Positions 25,487 to 34,672 of a stretch of 44,962 nucleotides of DNA are shown here, piece after piece (position 1 is the first letter of the stretch; each line of letters starts with the position of its first letter). The stretch covers positions 1 through 44,962 of the forward strand of contig DAHVCP010000030.1 in NCBI GenBank assembly GCA_027314025.1. Direction: 5' to 3'. This DNA is from Acidobacteriota bacterium. Lineage in GTDB: Bacteria > Acidobacteriota > Terriglobia > Terriglobales > SCQP01. The translations under genes and the position numbers were made by a program. Below the pieces are notes generated by a model. The model was not told where the DNA came from. It did no database searches and worked only from the letters and a program-made list of their open reading frames with translations.

Positions 25487-25975
25487 ATGGATTGGAAACA
25501 AGTCCGCAAACTCGTCGAGGACCTCAGCGAACTGCTGCGTCCCCGGCCCGGCAGCGAAGGCCTGGAAGAGATCGAGGTGCAGGAGGGCGACCTGCGCATC
25601 CGCGTTCGCCGCGGGGGCGCCGCCGGCGCGGCGCCGGTGACCGCGCCGGCCGCCGCCGCCCCTCCCGCCGCCGCCGGCGAGCCGGCTGCGGCCCCACCCG
25701 CCACGGCGGAAGAAGAAGGTTTGACTCTGGTTCGCTCCCCCATCGTCGGCACCTTCTTCGCCGCTCCTTCACCGGGAGCGCCGGATTTCGTCAGCGCCGG
25801 AGACAGCGTCGAAGCCGGGCAGGTCCTGTGCATCGTGGAGGCGATGAAGCTGATGAATGAAATCGAGGCCGAGGTCGCCGGGCAGATCGTCAAACGGCTG
25901 GTCACCAACGGCCAGCCGGTCGAGTACGGCCAGCCCTTGTTTTCCCTGCGGCCGCGCAAGGCGGCCGGCGCCTAG
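25487..25975 (+). CDS. accB: Biotin carboxyl carrier protein of acetyl-CoA carboxylase
   Basis: A 162-residue protein that carries biotin between the biotin carboxylase and carboxyltransferase parts of acetyl-CoA carboxylase, the first step of fatty-acid synthesis. The N-terminal helical part ([17 protein letters not shown]) is followed by a Pro/Ala linker (about 44-76) and the biotinyl domain. Lys121 in [10 protein letters not shown] is the biotinylated residue, in the EAMKxMNE context. [19 protein letters not shown] is the typical domain start. The start ATG at 25487 gives the normal AccB length; upstream in-frame codons lie inside pepP. accC follows 16 bases later. Confidence 0.97.
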   Translation: MDWKQVRKLVEDLSELLRPRPGSEGLEEIEVQEGDLRIRVRRGGAAGAAPVTAPAAAAPPAAAGEPAAAPPATAEEEGLTLVRSPIVGTFFAAPSPGAPDFVSAGDSVEAGQVLCIVEAMKLMNEIEAEVAGQIVKRLVTNGQPVEYGQPLFSLRPRKAAGA

Positions 25976-25991
25976 CCCGGCTCAACCGCCC

Positions 25992-27413
25992 ATGTTCAAA
26001 AAAATCCTCATCGCCAACCGCGGCGAAATCGCGCTGCGTGTTATCTGCGCCGCCAAGGAGCTGGGCATCAAGACCGTGGCCGTCTATTCCGAGGCTGACC
26101 GGCACGCGCTGCACGTGCGCTTCGCCGATGAGGCGGTTTGCATCGGGCCGCCGCGCCCGGCGGAGAGCTACCTGAACATCCCCGCCGTGATCAGCGCCGC
26201 CGAGATCACCAACGTGGACGCGGTGCATCCCGGCTATGGCTTCCTGTCGGAAAACGCCAACTTCGCCGAGGTCTGTGAAGCCAGCGGCATCAAGTTCATC
26301 GGGCCGCCGCCGGAGGCGATTCGGCTGATGGGCGGCAAGGACCGCGCCCGCGCCGCCGTCAAGGAAGCCGGTCTGCCCGTCCTGCCCGGCTCCCCCGGCG
26401 TGTTGAAGGATGAAGCCGAAGCCAGCGCCATCGCCGCCCAGATCGGTTTTCCCGTCATCCTGAAGGCCAGCGCCGGCGGCGGCGGCCGCGGCATGCGCGT
26501 TGTTGCCTCCGCCGCCGAACTGCCCAACCATTTCGCCGCCGCGCAATCCGAAGCCGCCGCCGCCTTCGGCAACGGCGATCTCTATCTGGAAAAGTACATC
26601 GCCCGGCCCCGGCACATCGAGTTCCAGATTCTGGCCGATGAGCACGGCCATGTGATGCACCTCGGCGAGCGCGAGTGCACCGTGCAGCGCCGCCACCAGA
26701 AGCTGCTGGAGGAAGCTCCCTCCGTCCGCGTCTCGCCGGAACTCCGCCGCGAAATGGGCGAGCGTGTCACCCGCGCGCTACAAGCCAGCGGGTACACCAA
26801 CGCCGGCACCGTCGAGTTCCTGATGGACGAGGATGGCTCGCTGTATTTCATCGAAATGAACACGCGGCTCCAGGTCGAGCATCCGGTGACGGAAATGGTC
26901 ACCGGCGTGGACATGGTGAAGGCGCAGATTCGCATCGCCAACGGCGAGAGCCTGGAAGCCGCCATCGGCCTGGATCCCAACAAGCTGGTCTTCCCCCGCG
27001 GCCACGCCATTGAGTGCCGCATCAACGCGGAAAATCCCGACACCTTCGCCCCCTCCGCGGGCCGCATCACCGCCTTCCACGCCCCGGGCGGAAACGGCGT
27101 CCGCGTGGATAGCGCCGCGTATGGCGAAGGCGTGGTCCCGCCCTACTACGATTCGCTGATCGCCAAGGTGATCGCCCATGGCCGCGACCGCGAGGAGGCG
27201 CGTCTGCGGATGATCCGCGCCTTGGAGATGTTCATTGTCCAGGGCATTGATACTTCCATCCCCTTGCAGCTCCGCATCCTGCACGACCCGGACTTCCGCG
27301 CCGGCAAGCTGGACACGCGATTCATGGAGCGCTTCCAGCCCGCGCCGAAAGCGCGAAACCCTGCCCCCGGCGCGCGGGGTTCGGCGTCGCGCGCCAAGGA
27401 ACGCGGCGCGTAA
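25992..27413 (+). CDS. accC: Biotin carboxylase subunit of acetyl-CoA carboxylase
   Basis: A 473-residue ATP-grasp enzyme that carboxylates biotin on AccB using ATP and bicarbonate. The start [17 protein letters not shown] is the usual AccC N-terminus, and the ORF upstream of it is only the frame of accB. ATP-grasp features include [14 protein letters not shown] (glycine-rich loop), [34 protein letters not shown], and [20 protein letters not shown] with metal-binding Glu and the catalytic Arg. The C-terminal domain has [13 protein letters not shown] and YDSLIAKVI. The final 25 residues are a Pro/Ala/Arg-rich tail beyond the normal end. Alpha and beta carboxyltransferase genes are not in the window. 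Confidence 0.97.
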   Translation: MFKKILIANRGEIALRVICAAKELGIKTVAVYSEADRHALHVRFADEAVCIGPPRPAESYLNIPAVISAAEITNVDAVHPGYGFLSENANFAEVCEASGIKFIGPPPEAIRLMGGKDRARAAVKEAGLPVLPGSPGVLKDEAEASAIAAQIGFPVILKASAGGGGRGMRVVASAAELPNHFAAAQSEAAAAFGNGDLYLEKYIARPRHIEFQILADEHGHVMHLGERECTVQRRHQKLLEEAPSVRVSPELRREMGERVTRALQASGYTNAGTVEFLMDEDGSLYFIEMNTRLQVEHPVTEMVTGVDMVKAQIRIANGESLEAAIGLDPNKLVFPRGHAIECRINAENPDTFAPSAGRITAFHAPGGNGVRVDSAAYGEGVVPPYYDSLIAKVIAHGRDREEARLRMIRALEMFIVQGIDTSIPLQLRILHDPDFRAGKLDTRFMERFQPAPKARNPAPGARGSASRAKERGA

Positions 27414-27750
27414 CGGGGCGCGCGGGAAGCCGGAGAGCGGCCCAGCCGCCCGGTTCCTTACGGCCCGCGAAGGACGGGGGCCTGGGATGCAGGCACACCA
27501 CGCGGAAGGGCGACGGGCCCGCCGTTGGCGGGACGGGCGCAAGCAGCCGGGCCGCACGCAGGGCCAAAGGCCTAGCCCACAAATGGCGGCCGCGGGGCGG
27601 GAGAGCACACCCACACATGGTAACGAGGGACAAGGGATGGGATGACGCCACCCGAAGGCCGGCGACCGCTGGCGTACCGTGGGATCGCGCTTGCGGCGCG
27701 AGTGGCGCGGGCGCCGGCGAAACGCGAGGGTTGGCGCTTGAGGTTCGCTC
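27414..27750. other. Intergenic region, no gene seen
   Basis: This 337-base stretch between accC and thiE is GC-rich and has no credible ORF. A segment near 27508-27535 (GGGCCCGCCGTTGGCGGGAC) weakly resembles part of repeat R2. I looked for a TPP riboswitch before thiE and saw neither the CTGAGA nor the ACCTGATC element. Confidence 0.5.
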
Positions 27751-28461
27751 GTGGTGAAGGCGCGCGGTTTCTATCCGATTCTTGATCTCGATCTGGCCTT
27801 GGCCCGTGGTCTGGACCCCATCGCTCTCATCTCCGGGCTGGCCGCCCGGCGCGATCCGGAGCGAAGTCCGGCGTCGCAGGTCGCCGCGTTGCGCGTGCCG
27901 TTGGTGCAGCTCCGCGCCAAGCGGCTGGCCGCGGGTGAATTCTTGCGCCAGGCGCTGGCCGCCGTCGCAGCAGCGGAAGAGTTGCCGGTGATCGTCAACG
28001 ACCGTCTGGATGTCGCGCAGCTATCCGGCGCCGCCGGCCTGCATCTTGGCCAAACCGACCTGCCGCCGCTCGCCGCCCGCCGCCTGCTGGGCGCCGGCCG
28101 CGTGCTGGGTTATTCCACGCACTCCCTGGCGCAAGCGCAAGAAGCCCTTGCCGCTCCCGGACTCGAGCTCTCCTATCTCGCCATCGGCCCCATTTTCCCA
28201 ACCCGCAGCAAGCCGGACCACGATCCCATCGTCAGCCTGGACGCCATCCGCCAAATTCGCCGCCATTACGCCGGACCGTTGGTGGCCATTGGCGGCATTA
28301 CTTGTGAGCGCGCCCCATCGGTTTGGGCGGCGGGCGCCGATGCCGTGGCGGTCATCGGCGGCTGGTTGGACGCTCCCGATCCCCTCGCCCGCGCGCGGGA
28401 ATATATGCTTGCATTTGATCGCTTTTGCAGCCAAAGTGGCAGGGAAAGCGGGAGTGCCTGA
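27751..28461 (+). CDS. thiE: Thiamine-phosphate synthase
   Basis: A 236-residue TIM-barrel enzyme that joins hydroxymethylpyrimidine diphosphate and thiazole phosphate to thiamine phosphate. Conserved segments are VQLRAKRL (where the usual motif is QLR-K), VIVNDRLDVA, GLHLGQTDLP, GYSTHSL, YLAIGPIFPTRSKPDHDP and VAIGGITCERAPSVWAAGADAVAVI. The start is GTG (27751, or the next GTG three bases later), with GAGG seven bases upstream. The N-terminal 40 residues are somewhat longer than usual. No other thiamine gene is adjacent. A TenI-type relative cannot be fully excluded. Confidence 0.88.
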   Translation: MVKARGFYPILDLDLALARGLDPIALISGLAARRDPERSPASQVAALRVPLVQLRAKRLAAGEFLRQALAAVAAAEELPVIVNDRLDVAQLSGAAGLHLGQTDLPPLAARRLLGAGRVLGYSTHSLAQAQEALAAPGLELSYLAIGPIFPTRSKPDHDPIVSLDAIRQIRRHYAGPLVAIGGITCERAPSVWAAGADAVAVIGGWLDAPDPLARAREYMLAFDRFCSQSGRESGSA

Positions 28462-28600
28462 TCCGCGGCGCGGCGCAGCCGCCCAGTTCTGGACGCTCCC
28501 TCTGGTCGCTGCGGTTGAGCCGCGGCCGCCGGCAACGAAGGCCCGCTAACGCTCAAGGCCATGCGGCGTTGCCGGCAGGGGCGCAGCTCTGGCATTCGAA

Positions 28601-30169
28601 ATGGAATCCGAACAGGAATCGCCTACCTCCGGCGCCTCCGCCGGTCTGACTCCTAACGCCGCACCCTCCAGCCCGGGCTCCGATGCGTCGCAGCCGACCT
28701 TCGCCCGCGACTTGGGCCTGGGGAGCGCGACCGCCATCGTCATGGGGACGATGATCGGCTCCGGCATCTTCATCGTTTCCGTGCAGATGTCGCGGCAGTT
28801 GCAGTCGCCGGGCTTGCTGCTGCTGGCCTGGCTGGTCACGGGCTTTCTGACCATCGCCGGCGCCCTGTGCTACGGCGAACTGGCCGCGGCCATGCCCCAC
28901 GCCGGCGGGCAGTACGTGTACCTGCGCGAATCGCTCGGCTCCATCTTCGGCTTTCTTTACGGCTGGACGCTGTTCGTCGTCATCCAAACCGGCACCATCG
29001 CCGCCGTGGCCATCGCCTTCAGCAAGTTTCTCGGCGTGCTGCTCCCGTGGGTTTCGGAAACGCGTTGGCTGTTTCTTTTCGGGCAATGGGGCCCGGTCAA
29101 GTTCGGCCTCAACACCATGGAGCTGGTCGCGCTCGGTGCGATCATTCTGCTGACCTATTTCAACAGCCGCGGCGTCAAGACCGGAGCCTGGATCCAAAAC
29201 ATTTTCACGGCCGCCAAGATCCTAGCCCTGCTCGGGGTCATCGCCCTGGGCTGGTTCGTGGCCCGCAACGCCGTCGCCGTCGCCGCCAACTTCCAGCACT
29301 TCTGGTCGGGCATGGGCTGGGGACATTGGCACGTATTCCAGGCGAACGGCCGCACCATGGTGGCCTCGACGATCGGCGTCATCTTCATCGCCATGGTGGG
29401 CTCGTTGTTTTCCTCCGATAGCTGGAACAACGTCACCTTCACCGCCGGTGAAATTCGCGATCCCCGCCGCAACGTTCCGTTGTCGCTGGTGCTCGGCACC
29501 GGCGCGGTGACGGCCCTTTATCTGCTGGCCAACGTCGCGTACTTGAACGTTCTGCCGCTGTGGGGCCATGCCGGCGCGGCCACCGCGCTGGGTCGCGGCA
29601 TCCAGCACGCCAGCGAGGACCGCGTCGCCACCGCGGTCATGTCCGTCGCCTTCGGGCATATCGGCGCGGCGCTGATGGCGCTGGCGATCATGATTTCCTG
29701 CTTCGGCTGCGTCAACGGCCTCATTTTGTCCGGCGCCCGCGTGTATTACGCCATGGCCAAGGACCGGCTGTTTTTCCGCCGCATCGCCGAACTGCACCCG
29801 CGCTCCCGGGTGCCGGTGTTTGGCCTATGGGTGCAGGCCGTTTGGGCCTGCCTGCTCTGCCTGTCGGGCACCTACAATCAGCTCCTCGAATATGTGATGT
29901 TCGCGGAGTTCGTCTTTTACATCCTGACCATCGCCGGGCTTTTCTTCCTGCGCTGGCGCCAGCCGAATCTCCCGCGTCCCTACCGCACCCTGGCCTATCC
30001 TGTTCTGCCGGCCCTGTATTTGGCGGGCGCGGTATTCTTTGACTGCGAGATTCTCCGCGTCTTTCCTTCCTACACCGGCGCCGGATTGTTGTTGGTTTTG
30101 ATCGGGGTTCCGGTGTACTTTTTCTGGAAGCTCCGGAGCCGTTCCCGTCCGGCCACGACAAACCCATGA
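28601..30169 (+). CDS. APC superfamily amino-acid permease (LAT/AdiC-like)
   Basis: A 522-residue transporter with about 12 membrane helices. After a 34-residue Ser/Pro-rich cytoplasmic start, helix 1 carries the APC substrate motif GTMIGSGIFIVS. GALCYGELAAAMPHAGGQYVYLRE is the conserved helix 2-3 region. Internal segments such as FSSDSWNNVTFTAGEIRDPRRNVPLSL (helix 6) and LILSGARVYYAMAKDRLFF (helix 8) fit the LAT/AdiC branch, which exchanges or takes up amino acids. The substrate cannot be read from sequence. The stop overlaps the next permease gene by four bases (ATGA), so the two are translationally coupled. Confidence 0.9.
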   Translation: MESEQESPTSGASAGLTPNAAPSSPGSDASQPTFARDLGLGSATAIVMGTMIGSGIFIVSVQMSRQLQSPGLLLLAWLVTGFLTIAGALCYGELAAAMPHAGGQYVYLRESLGSIFGFLYGWTLFVVIQTGTIAAVAIAFSKFLGVLLPWVSETRWLFLFGQWGPVKFGLNTMELVALGAIILLTYFNSRGVKTGAWIQNIFTAAKILALLGVIALGWFVARNAVAVAANFQHFWSGMGWGHWHVFQANGRTMVASTIGVIFIAMVGSLFSSDSWNNVTFTAGEIRDPRRNVPLSLVLGTGAVTALYLLANVAYLNVLPLWGHAGAATALGRGIQHASEDRVATAVMSVAFGHIGAALMALAIMISCFGCVNGLILSGARVYYAMAKDRLFFRRIAELHPRSRVPVFGLWVQAVWACLLCLSGTYNQLLEYVMFAEFVFYILTIAGLFFLRWRQPNLPRPYRTLAYPVLPALYLAGAVFFDCEILRVFPSYTGAGLLLVLIGVPVYFFWKLRSRSRPATTNP

Positions 30170-31746
30170 GCCTGAATCTATTCGCGCGCAAGGACCTGAA
30201 ATCGCTGCTGGCCGAAACGGAGGGCGAGAGCGGCGGCTTGCGCCGTGCCCTCGGCCCGCTGAATCTGGTGACCCTGGGCATCGGCGCGATCATCGGCACC
30301 GGCATCTTCGTGCTGACCGGTCCGGTCGCCGCCTCCAATGCCGGTCCGGCGATTGTCATTTCCTTCATCATCGCCGCCGTCGCCTGCGCCTTCGCCGGTC
30401 TGTGCTACGCCGAGTTCGCCTCGGTCATTCCCATCGCCGGCAGCGCCTACAGTTACGGCTACACCACGCTGGGCGAAATCGTGGCTTGGATTATCGGCTG
30501 GGCGCTGGTGCTGGAGTACGCCTTTGGCGCCGCCACGGTCGCCGTCGGCTGGTCCGGGTACATCAACAGCTTCCTGCAGGATTTTGGCATCCACGTCCCG
30601 CCCGCGATCAGCGCCGCCCCCGGCACCGAAATGGTCATGCTGAAGGGCCGTTGGGAGCGCCTGACCTCGCTACACGGCGTGGCTGCCAGCGTCATCGCCG
30701 CGGCTCCGCACGCCGTTGCCCATTTCGACCTGCTGGCGTTTCTCGGTATCGCCGCCGTCAGCGTCATTTTGGTGATCGGCATCAAGGAATCGGCCAACGT
30801 CAATAGCGTCATCGTGGTGATCAAGGTGGCCGTGCTGCTGATCTTCATCGGCCTGGGCTGGCAATTCCTCGCTGCCGGCGGATGGCACTTGGCGATGCGC
30901 AACTGGCATCCGTTCATTCCGCCCAACACCGGCCACTTCGGCTCCTTCGGCTGGTCCGGCGTGGTGCGCGGCGCCGCGATCATATTTTTTGCCTATATCG
31001 GCTTTGATGCGGTGTCCACCGCCGCGCAGGAAGCCAAAAATCCCGGCCGCGACATGCCCATCGGCATTCTCGGCTCGTTGGTCATCTGCACCGTCCTCTA
31101 CATTCTGGTCGCGCTGGTGCTGACCGGATTGGTGCCCTATACGAATCTGAATGTGCCGGATCCGGTTGCCCTCGGCGTGGACCGCACCGGGGTCGTTTGG
31201 GGCAGTTTTTTGGTTAAGATCGGGGCCATTGGCGGCCTGTCCTCGACCATGCTGGTCATGCTCCTGGGGCAGTCGCGGGTGTTTTTCACCATGTCCCGCG
31301 ATGGCTTGCTGTGGAAATGGGCCAGCAAGGTCCATCCCAAGCTGCGTACCCCATACATTTCCTCGATTGTGATCGGCACCGCGGTGGCGCTGCTTGCCGC
31401 CAGCCTGCCCATCACGACGCTGGATGAGCTGACCAGCATTGGCACGCTTTTTGCCTTCGCCATCGTCTCCGCCGGCGTGTGGATCCTGCGCGTGCGCGAG
31501 CCGAATCTGCCGCGTCCGTTTCGCACGCCCTGGGTGCCGTTCGTTCCCATCATGGGCGTGGTGGTCTCGCTCGCGCTCATGCTCAGCCTGCACGGCTTGA
31601 CTTGGGAAGTCTTCGTGAGTTGGCTGGTGCTGGGCTTGATCATTTACTTCACCTACAGCCGCAAGCACAGCCGCGTGCAACAGGCGCTGGCCGCTTTGCC
31701 CGGACCCCCGGCGCCGGTCCAGTCCGACGCCGGCGGCGGGGACTAG
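30166..31746 (+). CDS. APC superfamily cationic amino-acid transporter-like permease
   Basis: A 526-residue permease with about 12-13 membrane helices. Helix 1 has GIGAIIGTGIFVLTG, and LCYAEFASVIPIAGSAYSYGYTTLGE is the typical CAT/YfnA segment. Helix 6 carries FFAYIGFDAVSTAAQEAKNPGRDMPIGI, and helix 8 has LLGQSRVFFTMSRDGLL. This is the CAT branch, distinct from the LAT-like gene just upstream, so the pair is not a recent duplication but two permeases of one superfamily. The substrate is probably amino acids. The end is a short basic and Pro-rich tail. Translation is coupled to the upstream permease through the ATGA overlap. Confidence 0.91.
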   Translation: MSLNLFARKDLKSLLAETEGESGGLRRALGPLNLVTLGIGAIIGTGIFVLTGPVAASNAGPAIVISFIIAAVACAFAGLCYAEFASVIPIAGSAYSYGYTTLGEIVAWIIGWALVLEYAFGAATVAVGWSGYINSFLQDFGIHVPPAISAAPGTEMVMLKGRWERLTSLHGVAASVIAAAPHAVAHFDLLAFLGIAAVSVILVIGIKESANVNSVIVVIKVAVLLIFIGLGWQFLAAGGWHLAMRNWHPFIPPNTGHFGSFGWSGVVRGAAIIFFAYIGFDAVSTAAQEAKNPGRDMPIGILGSLVICTVLYILVALVLTGLVPYTNLNVPDPVALGVDRTGVVWGSFLVKIGAIGGLSSTMLVMLLGQSRVFFTMSRDGLLWKWASKVHPKLRTPYISSIVIGTAVALLAASLPITTLDELTSIGTLFAFAIVSAGVWILRVREPNLPRPFRTPWVPFVPIMGVVVSLALMLSLHGLTWEVFVSWLVLGLIIYFTYSRKHSRVQQALAALPGPPAPVQSDAGGGD

Positions 31747-32401
31747 CGCGCGCCCGGCCGCCCCGGGTGACCACTCAATGCGCGGTGGGCGTGTCCCTGG
31801 CGCAACGGCGGCGCGGAGACGGCGAGCCTAGCGCCGTGAAAACGCGTCGTGCCTGCCAATCGCCGCGCGCCCCGGAAAAGCGACGGCGAAGCGGGCGGCC
31901 GAAACGCCCAAGCAGAGGGGTAAACCAGGCACGATTTCCGGCGCCACTGGGGGTACAACCACTGCCCAGTAGGTAGCCCCGCCGACAGCCGCTCCCAGCC
32001 CGTGCAGCCGGCTGCGTGTTTCCGCGGTAGCCGTAAAAATGGACCTAGTCCGCCGCGCCGCCGCTTGCGTCCGCGCAGGAACTGTCGGCGCGCCCGCGCG
32101 TTTGCCGCCGGCTGCGCCGTACGCAGGTTGATTCGGCCAACCCGTCGCCGCCCAGCGCGCCGGGGCCCCAGGCGTTCGCCCGCGGCATTTTAAGACGACT
32201 TTAAGATCACGGGGATTGATCCGCCCGCCCGCGCCGTAGTTTACTTCGCTGGTCTGGTTCCTTTTCCGCTCGGAGCGGCAGCGACCAAAAGTGTCGTTGG
32301 CGGCATGAGCGGCGGGGCCGGCGGGAGGCTTCTGCGTCCGGTCTCCTTACATGCGGACTCCGGCGCACGAAACTCAAAACGTGCAGCCAAGGAGAGACAG
32401 C
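31747..32401. other. Intergenic region before the first secreted paralog, no other gene seen
   Basis: A 655-base stretch. It holds a spaced inverted repeat, TCGTGCCTG (31847-31855) and CAGGCACGA (31926-31934), and at 32182-32222 an AT-richer block similar to the one before the second secreted paralog. GGAG precedes the ATG at 32402. No convincing ORF or known RNA was found. Confidence 0.5.
32182..32222 (+). promoter_or_regulatory. Conserved upstream block of the secreted paralog, copy 1
   Basis: This block and 35061-35101 align over about 41 bases with roughly 70% identity (GCGGCA-TTT-AGAC-TTTAAG-GATTGA-CC pattern). They lie about 180 and 170 bases before the start codons of the two paralogs. 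It may contain the promoter or an activator site. Confidence 0.4.
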
Positions 32402-33022
32402 ATGGTGAGCGGCGAATGTTACATTGGGTCACGGTTGGCGGATTGGGTCAGCGGAAAACGCGTTTTGACCCGCGCCCTGGCCTGCCTGGTTGTCGCCACG
32501 GCAGGTATGGGGATTTGCGCCGGCAATGCGTACGCGGCAAAGACGCGCACCGCGGCTGCGGCTAAGGCGCAGGCCGTCACGCTGGCTCAGGTCATGGCCC
32601 AGCTGAACCGGATCGAGTCCGCCCTCCGCAGGGAATCGCGGGAGTCGTCTATCCTCGAAACGCAACTGGCTTCCATCAAGCGCCAGAACACCGCGCTGGC
32701 CGCCTACGTGATGCGTGCGCGCAGCGGCGCCCCTGGCGCCGAGCTGGCGTCCGATTGGCTGCCCGCCTACGACCAGCCGGGGCCCATGCCGCCGCAGTTT
32801 TCAACATCGTCCACCACCACGGCGCCGAACGCCGTCATGCAGACGCAAGTCTGCGTGGACGGCGACTTGCAAGGGCGGGGAGCGGTTACGTCGGATGCCA
32901 AGGCGAATGGGGAAGCCAAAGGCAACCTGGGCGTTGAGGCTTATGGCAACGGCGGGGAAGGAGCCCTGCTCGCCAAACTGGGGCTCAAGCTCGAGGTCAA
33001 AGTGGCGGAGACATGGGCGTAA
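32402..33022 (+). CDS. Exported coiled-coil protein, N-terminal half of frameshifted copy 1
   Basis: The 206-residue N-terminal half of a secreted protein of unknown function. The start ATG follows AAGGAG by about eight bases. A signal-like segment (ALACLVVATAGMGICAGNAYAAK) precedes a coiled coil of about 45 residues (LAQVMAQLNRIESALRRES, then LETQLASIKRQNTALAAY). A Gly-rich stretch and the block VMQTQVCVDGDLQG follow. It aligns throughout with residues 1-200 of the intact paralog at 35271, then ends at TAA. A single missing G near 33004 explains this: restoring it joins the frame to the next ORF, giving about 468 residues against 470 in the paralog. It could be a pseudogene, an assembly error, or two coupled genes. 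Confidence 0.7.
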   Translation: MVSGECYIGSRLADWVSGKRVLTRALACLVVATAGMGICAGNAYAAKTRTAAAAKAQAVTLAQVMAQLNRIESALRRESRESSILETQLASIKRQNTALAAYVMRARSGAPGAELASDWLPAYDQPGPMPPQFSTSSTTTAPNAVMQTQVCVDGDLQGRGAVTSDAKANGEAKGNLGVEAYGNGGEGALLAKLGLKLEVKVAETWA

Positions 33023-33807
33023 GCGTCCACCGCTGCCTCCAATTCAACACCTTTGGGATCCTCGCTCAGGTTTCCACCCAGGCGGTGGACGCCATGGTCA
33101 CCGACATTGACAACAACCAAGCGGCTGTGGCGAACGGGCTGGTGCAGGCCTATGACGGCGTCCCGCAGCTCGGCAATAGGGGCGCCACGAACGGCATGAT
33201 CGCGCTGACCAGCCTGAATACCGGCGTTTCCTCCAGCCAGGTGCTGAAATCGTTGGACAACCCCGCCAATGCCTTCCAGCAGTACGCGAACCTGGTCAGC
33301 ACGCTGCCTCTTCCCGGGACCGTTGCGCAGCTACTGACGGATCCATCCTCGCTGTTCCCCAGCCCGCAGTTGTTGACACCGGCGAACCTTTGCGGTCTGT
33401 CGTCGAACGGCGCGGGCCTGCTGGGCAGGTTGTGCGCCCAGGTTCCGAGCAATCTGCTCAGCTCTAGCGGGATTCTCAACTCGATCTCCCAGCTCTCCAA
33501 CGTGCAGGGAGCGCTTACCAACTTTCAAGCCACGCTGGGCACTTTCCAAACCGGAGCCACGAACCTGTGCAACTCCCTGAGCAGCACGGTGTCGAGCCTC
33601 AACGCCACCAGCTTGCAAATCCCCGGCACGAGCCTACGGATTCCCGACGGCGTCGCCTACAGCCCGCCCAGCTTGAGCTACAGCGTCACCAACGGGTACT
33701 CCCTCAACGGTGGATCCGTGGCGCTGGCATACGGAACCGTCCCGGTCGGCCCGTTCACGCTGGCTAATCCATTCCAGTTGCCGGCGATCGCCTGTCCGAC
33801 GTTTTGA
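33013..33807 (+). CDS. C-terminal half of frameshifted copy 1 of the exported protein
   Basis: A 264-residue ORF starting MGVSVHRCLQFNTFGIL, which matches the second half of the paralog at 35271 (GVSVHRCLQFNTFGIL). Shared blocks include SLPLPGTV-QLLTDP-SL, LCGLSSN...LCAQVP, NVQGALTNFQATLG, NLCNS and the C-terminal IACP. On its own it has no signal peptide, so it would be non-functional unless translated with the upstream part. The ATG at 33013 overlaps the upstream stop by ten bases, so translation re-initiation could occur. Reading continues without further damage, and the sequence stays well conserved, which suggests the frame break is recent or artificial. Confidence 0.7.
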   Translation: MGVSVHRCLQFNTFGILAQVSTQAVDAMVTDIDNNQAAVANGLVQAYDGVPQLGNRGATNGMIALTSLNTGVSSSQVLKSLDNPANAFQQYANLVSTLPLPGTVAQLLTDPSSLFPSPQLLTPANLCGLSSNGAGLLGRLCAQVPSNLLSSSGILNSISQLSNVQGALTNFQATLGTFQTGATNLCNSLSSTVSSLNATSLQIPGTSLRIPDGVAYSPPSLSYSVTNGYSLNGGSVALAYGTVPVGPFTLANPFQLPAIACPTF

Positions 33808-33850
33808 TCGGCGGCGAGCATGATGATTCCCGGTTGAGTCGTTGATTCAG

Positions 33851-33895
33851 TGGCGAGGCGCGGAAGGCGGAATCCCCGATTTCCTTGCCTCGCCA
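33851..33895 (+). terminator. Hairpin after copy 1 of the secreted protein
   Basis: TGGCGAGGC (33851-33859) pairs with GCCTCGCCA (33887-33895), with an inner GGAA/TTCC pair. The same TGGCGAGGC/GCCTCGCCA stem follows copy 2 at 36739-36784. It is probably a terminator or 3' stabiliser; there is no T-tract after it, only a short A-rich stretch. Confidence 0.5.
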
Positions 33896-33940
33896 TAAAG
33901 AAAACCCGGTCGCAAGCGGCCGGTGCATTGGAGGTGGTTC

Positions 33941-34525
33941 ATGCGCAGTTCATTGTTTATTCGCTCCGCGATCGCAACCGCGGCCCTGGTGACCCTGGCC
34001 GCGTTCGCGCTGGTTCCGCAAGCGGTGGCCGGTACCATTCAGGTGGATCTCAACAACCTGGCGTTCTCGAACGGCCAAGGATCGGAAGTCCTCAACGGCT
34101 CCTTCACCGTGGACTCCACGACCTTCCAGGTAGGCAGCGCCAACGTAAACGGCACGGGGCTGTCGGACACCGTCTTGACATCGCCGCTCGCGTTCATTGC
34201 CCAGGGCACCGTCCAGGCCGCGACCAACACCTTGGGTTTCATCTTTGGGGACGGCTATAACGATCTCCTGCAGTTTGACCTGCCGCAGGCGCTGACGCCG
34301 GGCAGCTTCGGCTCCAGCAACTCAGTCATCTACGCACCCGGCGAAGTCTTTCAATATTTCGGGCTTGATGGCGGCTCCGCCTCCTCCGGGTCGCTTTCCA
34401 TCGCGGCCCCGACAGGCACGTCCGCGCCCGAGCCCACATCGCTGGTGCTGCTGCTGGCCGGCCTGGGGATGGTTTTCGCCAGCGCAGCCGTGCGGCGGCG
34501 GGATCGCCTACCGGCGCGAGGATGA
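33941..34525 (+). CDS. PEP-CTERM exosortase substrate protein
   Basis: A 194-residue exported protein. It has a signal peptide (MRSSLFIRSAIATAALVTLAAFALVPQAVAG), a beta-rich mature domain with many Ser, Thr, Gly and Asn, and a C-terminal sorting signal: PEP-type APEPTSLVLLLAGLGMVFASAAVRRR, that is PEP motif, hydrophobic helix and Arg cluster. PEP-CTERM proteins are processed by an exosortase and become surface- or biofilm-associated. No exosortase gene is in the window. ATG 33941 has GGAGG about five bases upstream; a start 18 bases earlier is less likely. It lies 45 bases after the hairpin of copy 1 and is likely a short separate unit. Confidence 0.88.
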   Translation: MRSSLFIRSAIATAALVTLAAFALVPQAVAGTIQVDLNNLAFSNGQGSEVLNGSFTVDSTTFQVGSANVNGTGLSDTVLTSPLAFIAQGTVQAATNTLGFIFGDGYNDLLQFDLPQALTPGSFGSSNSVIYAPGEVFQYFGLDGGSASSGSLSIAAPTGTSAPEPTSLVLLLAGLGMVFASAAVRRRDRLPARG

Positions 34526-34672
34526 CGTCCAGCGAACGTTGACGTTGAGGCCGCGGCGGGTAATGGCCGCCGCGGGCGGGGCTGGGGCATGCGGGGGAAG
34601 CGTGGAACGGGCTTCAGCCCGTGTGCGGCGGGCTTCAGGCCGCCGGCGCTCGCGCTTCTATTGCTTGGCGCA

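Noticed and set aside
27414-27750. TPP riboswitch before thiE
   Set aside because: The CTGAGA and ACCTGATC conserved elements were looked for and not seen, and the region has no such fold by eye.
28601-31746. Recent tandem duplication of amino-acid permeases
   Set aside because: The two proteins belong to different branches of the APC superfamily and differ in most motifs, so they are not recent copies.
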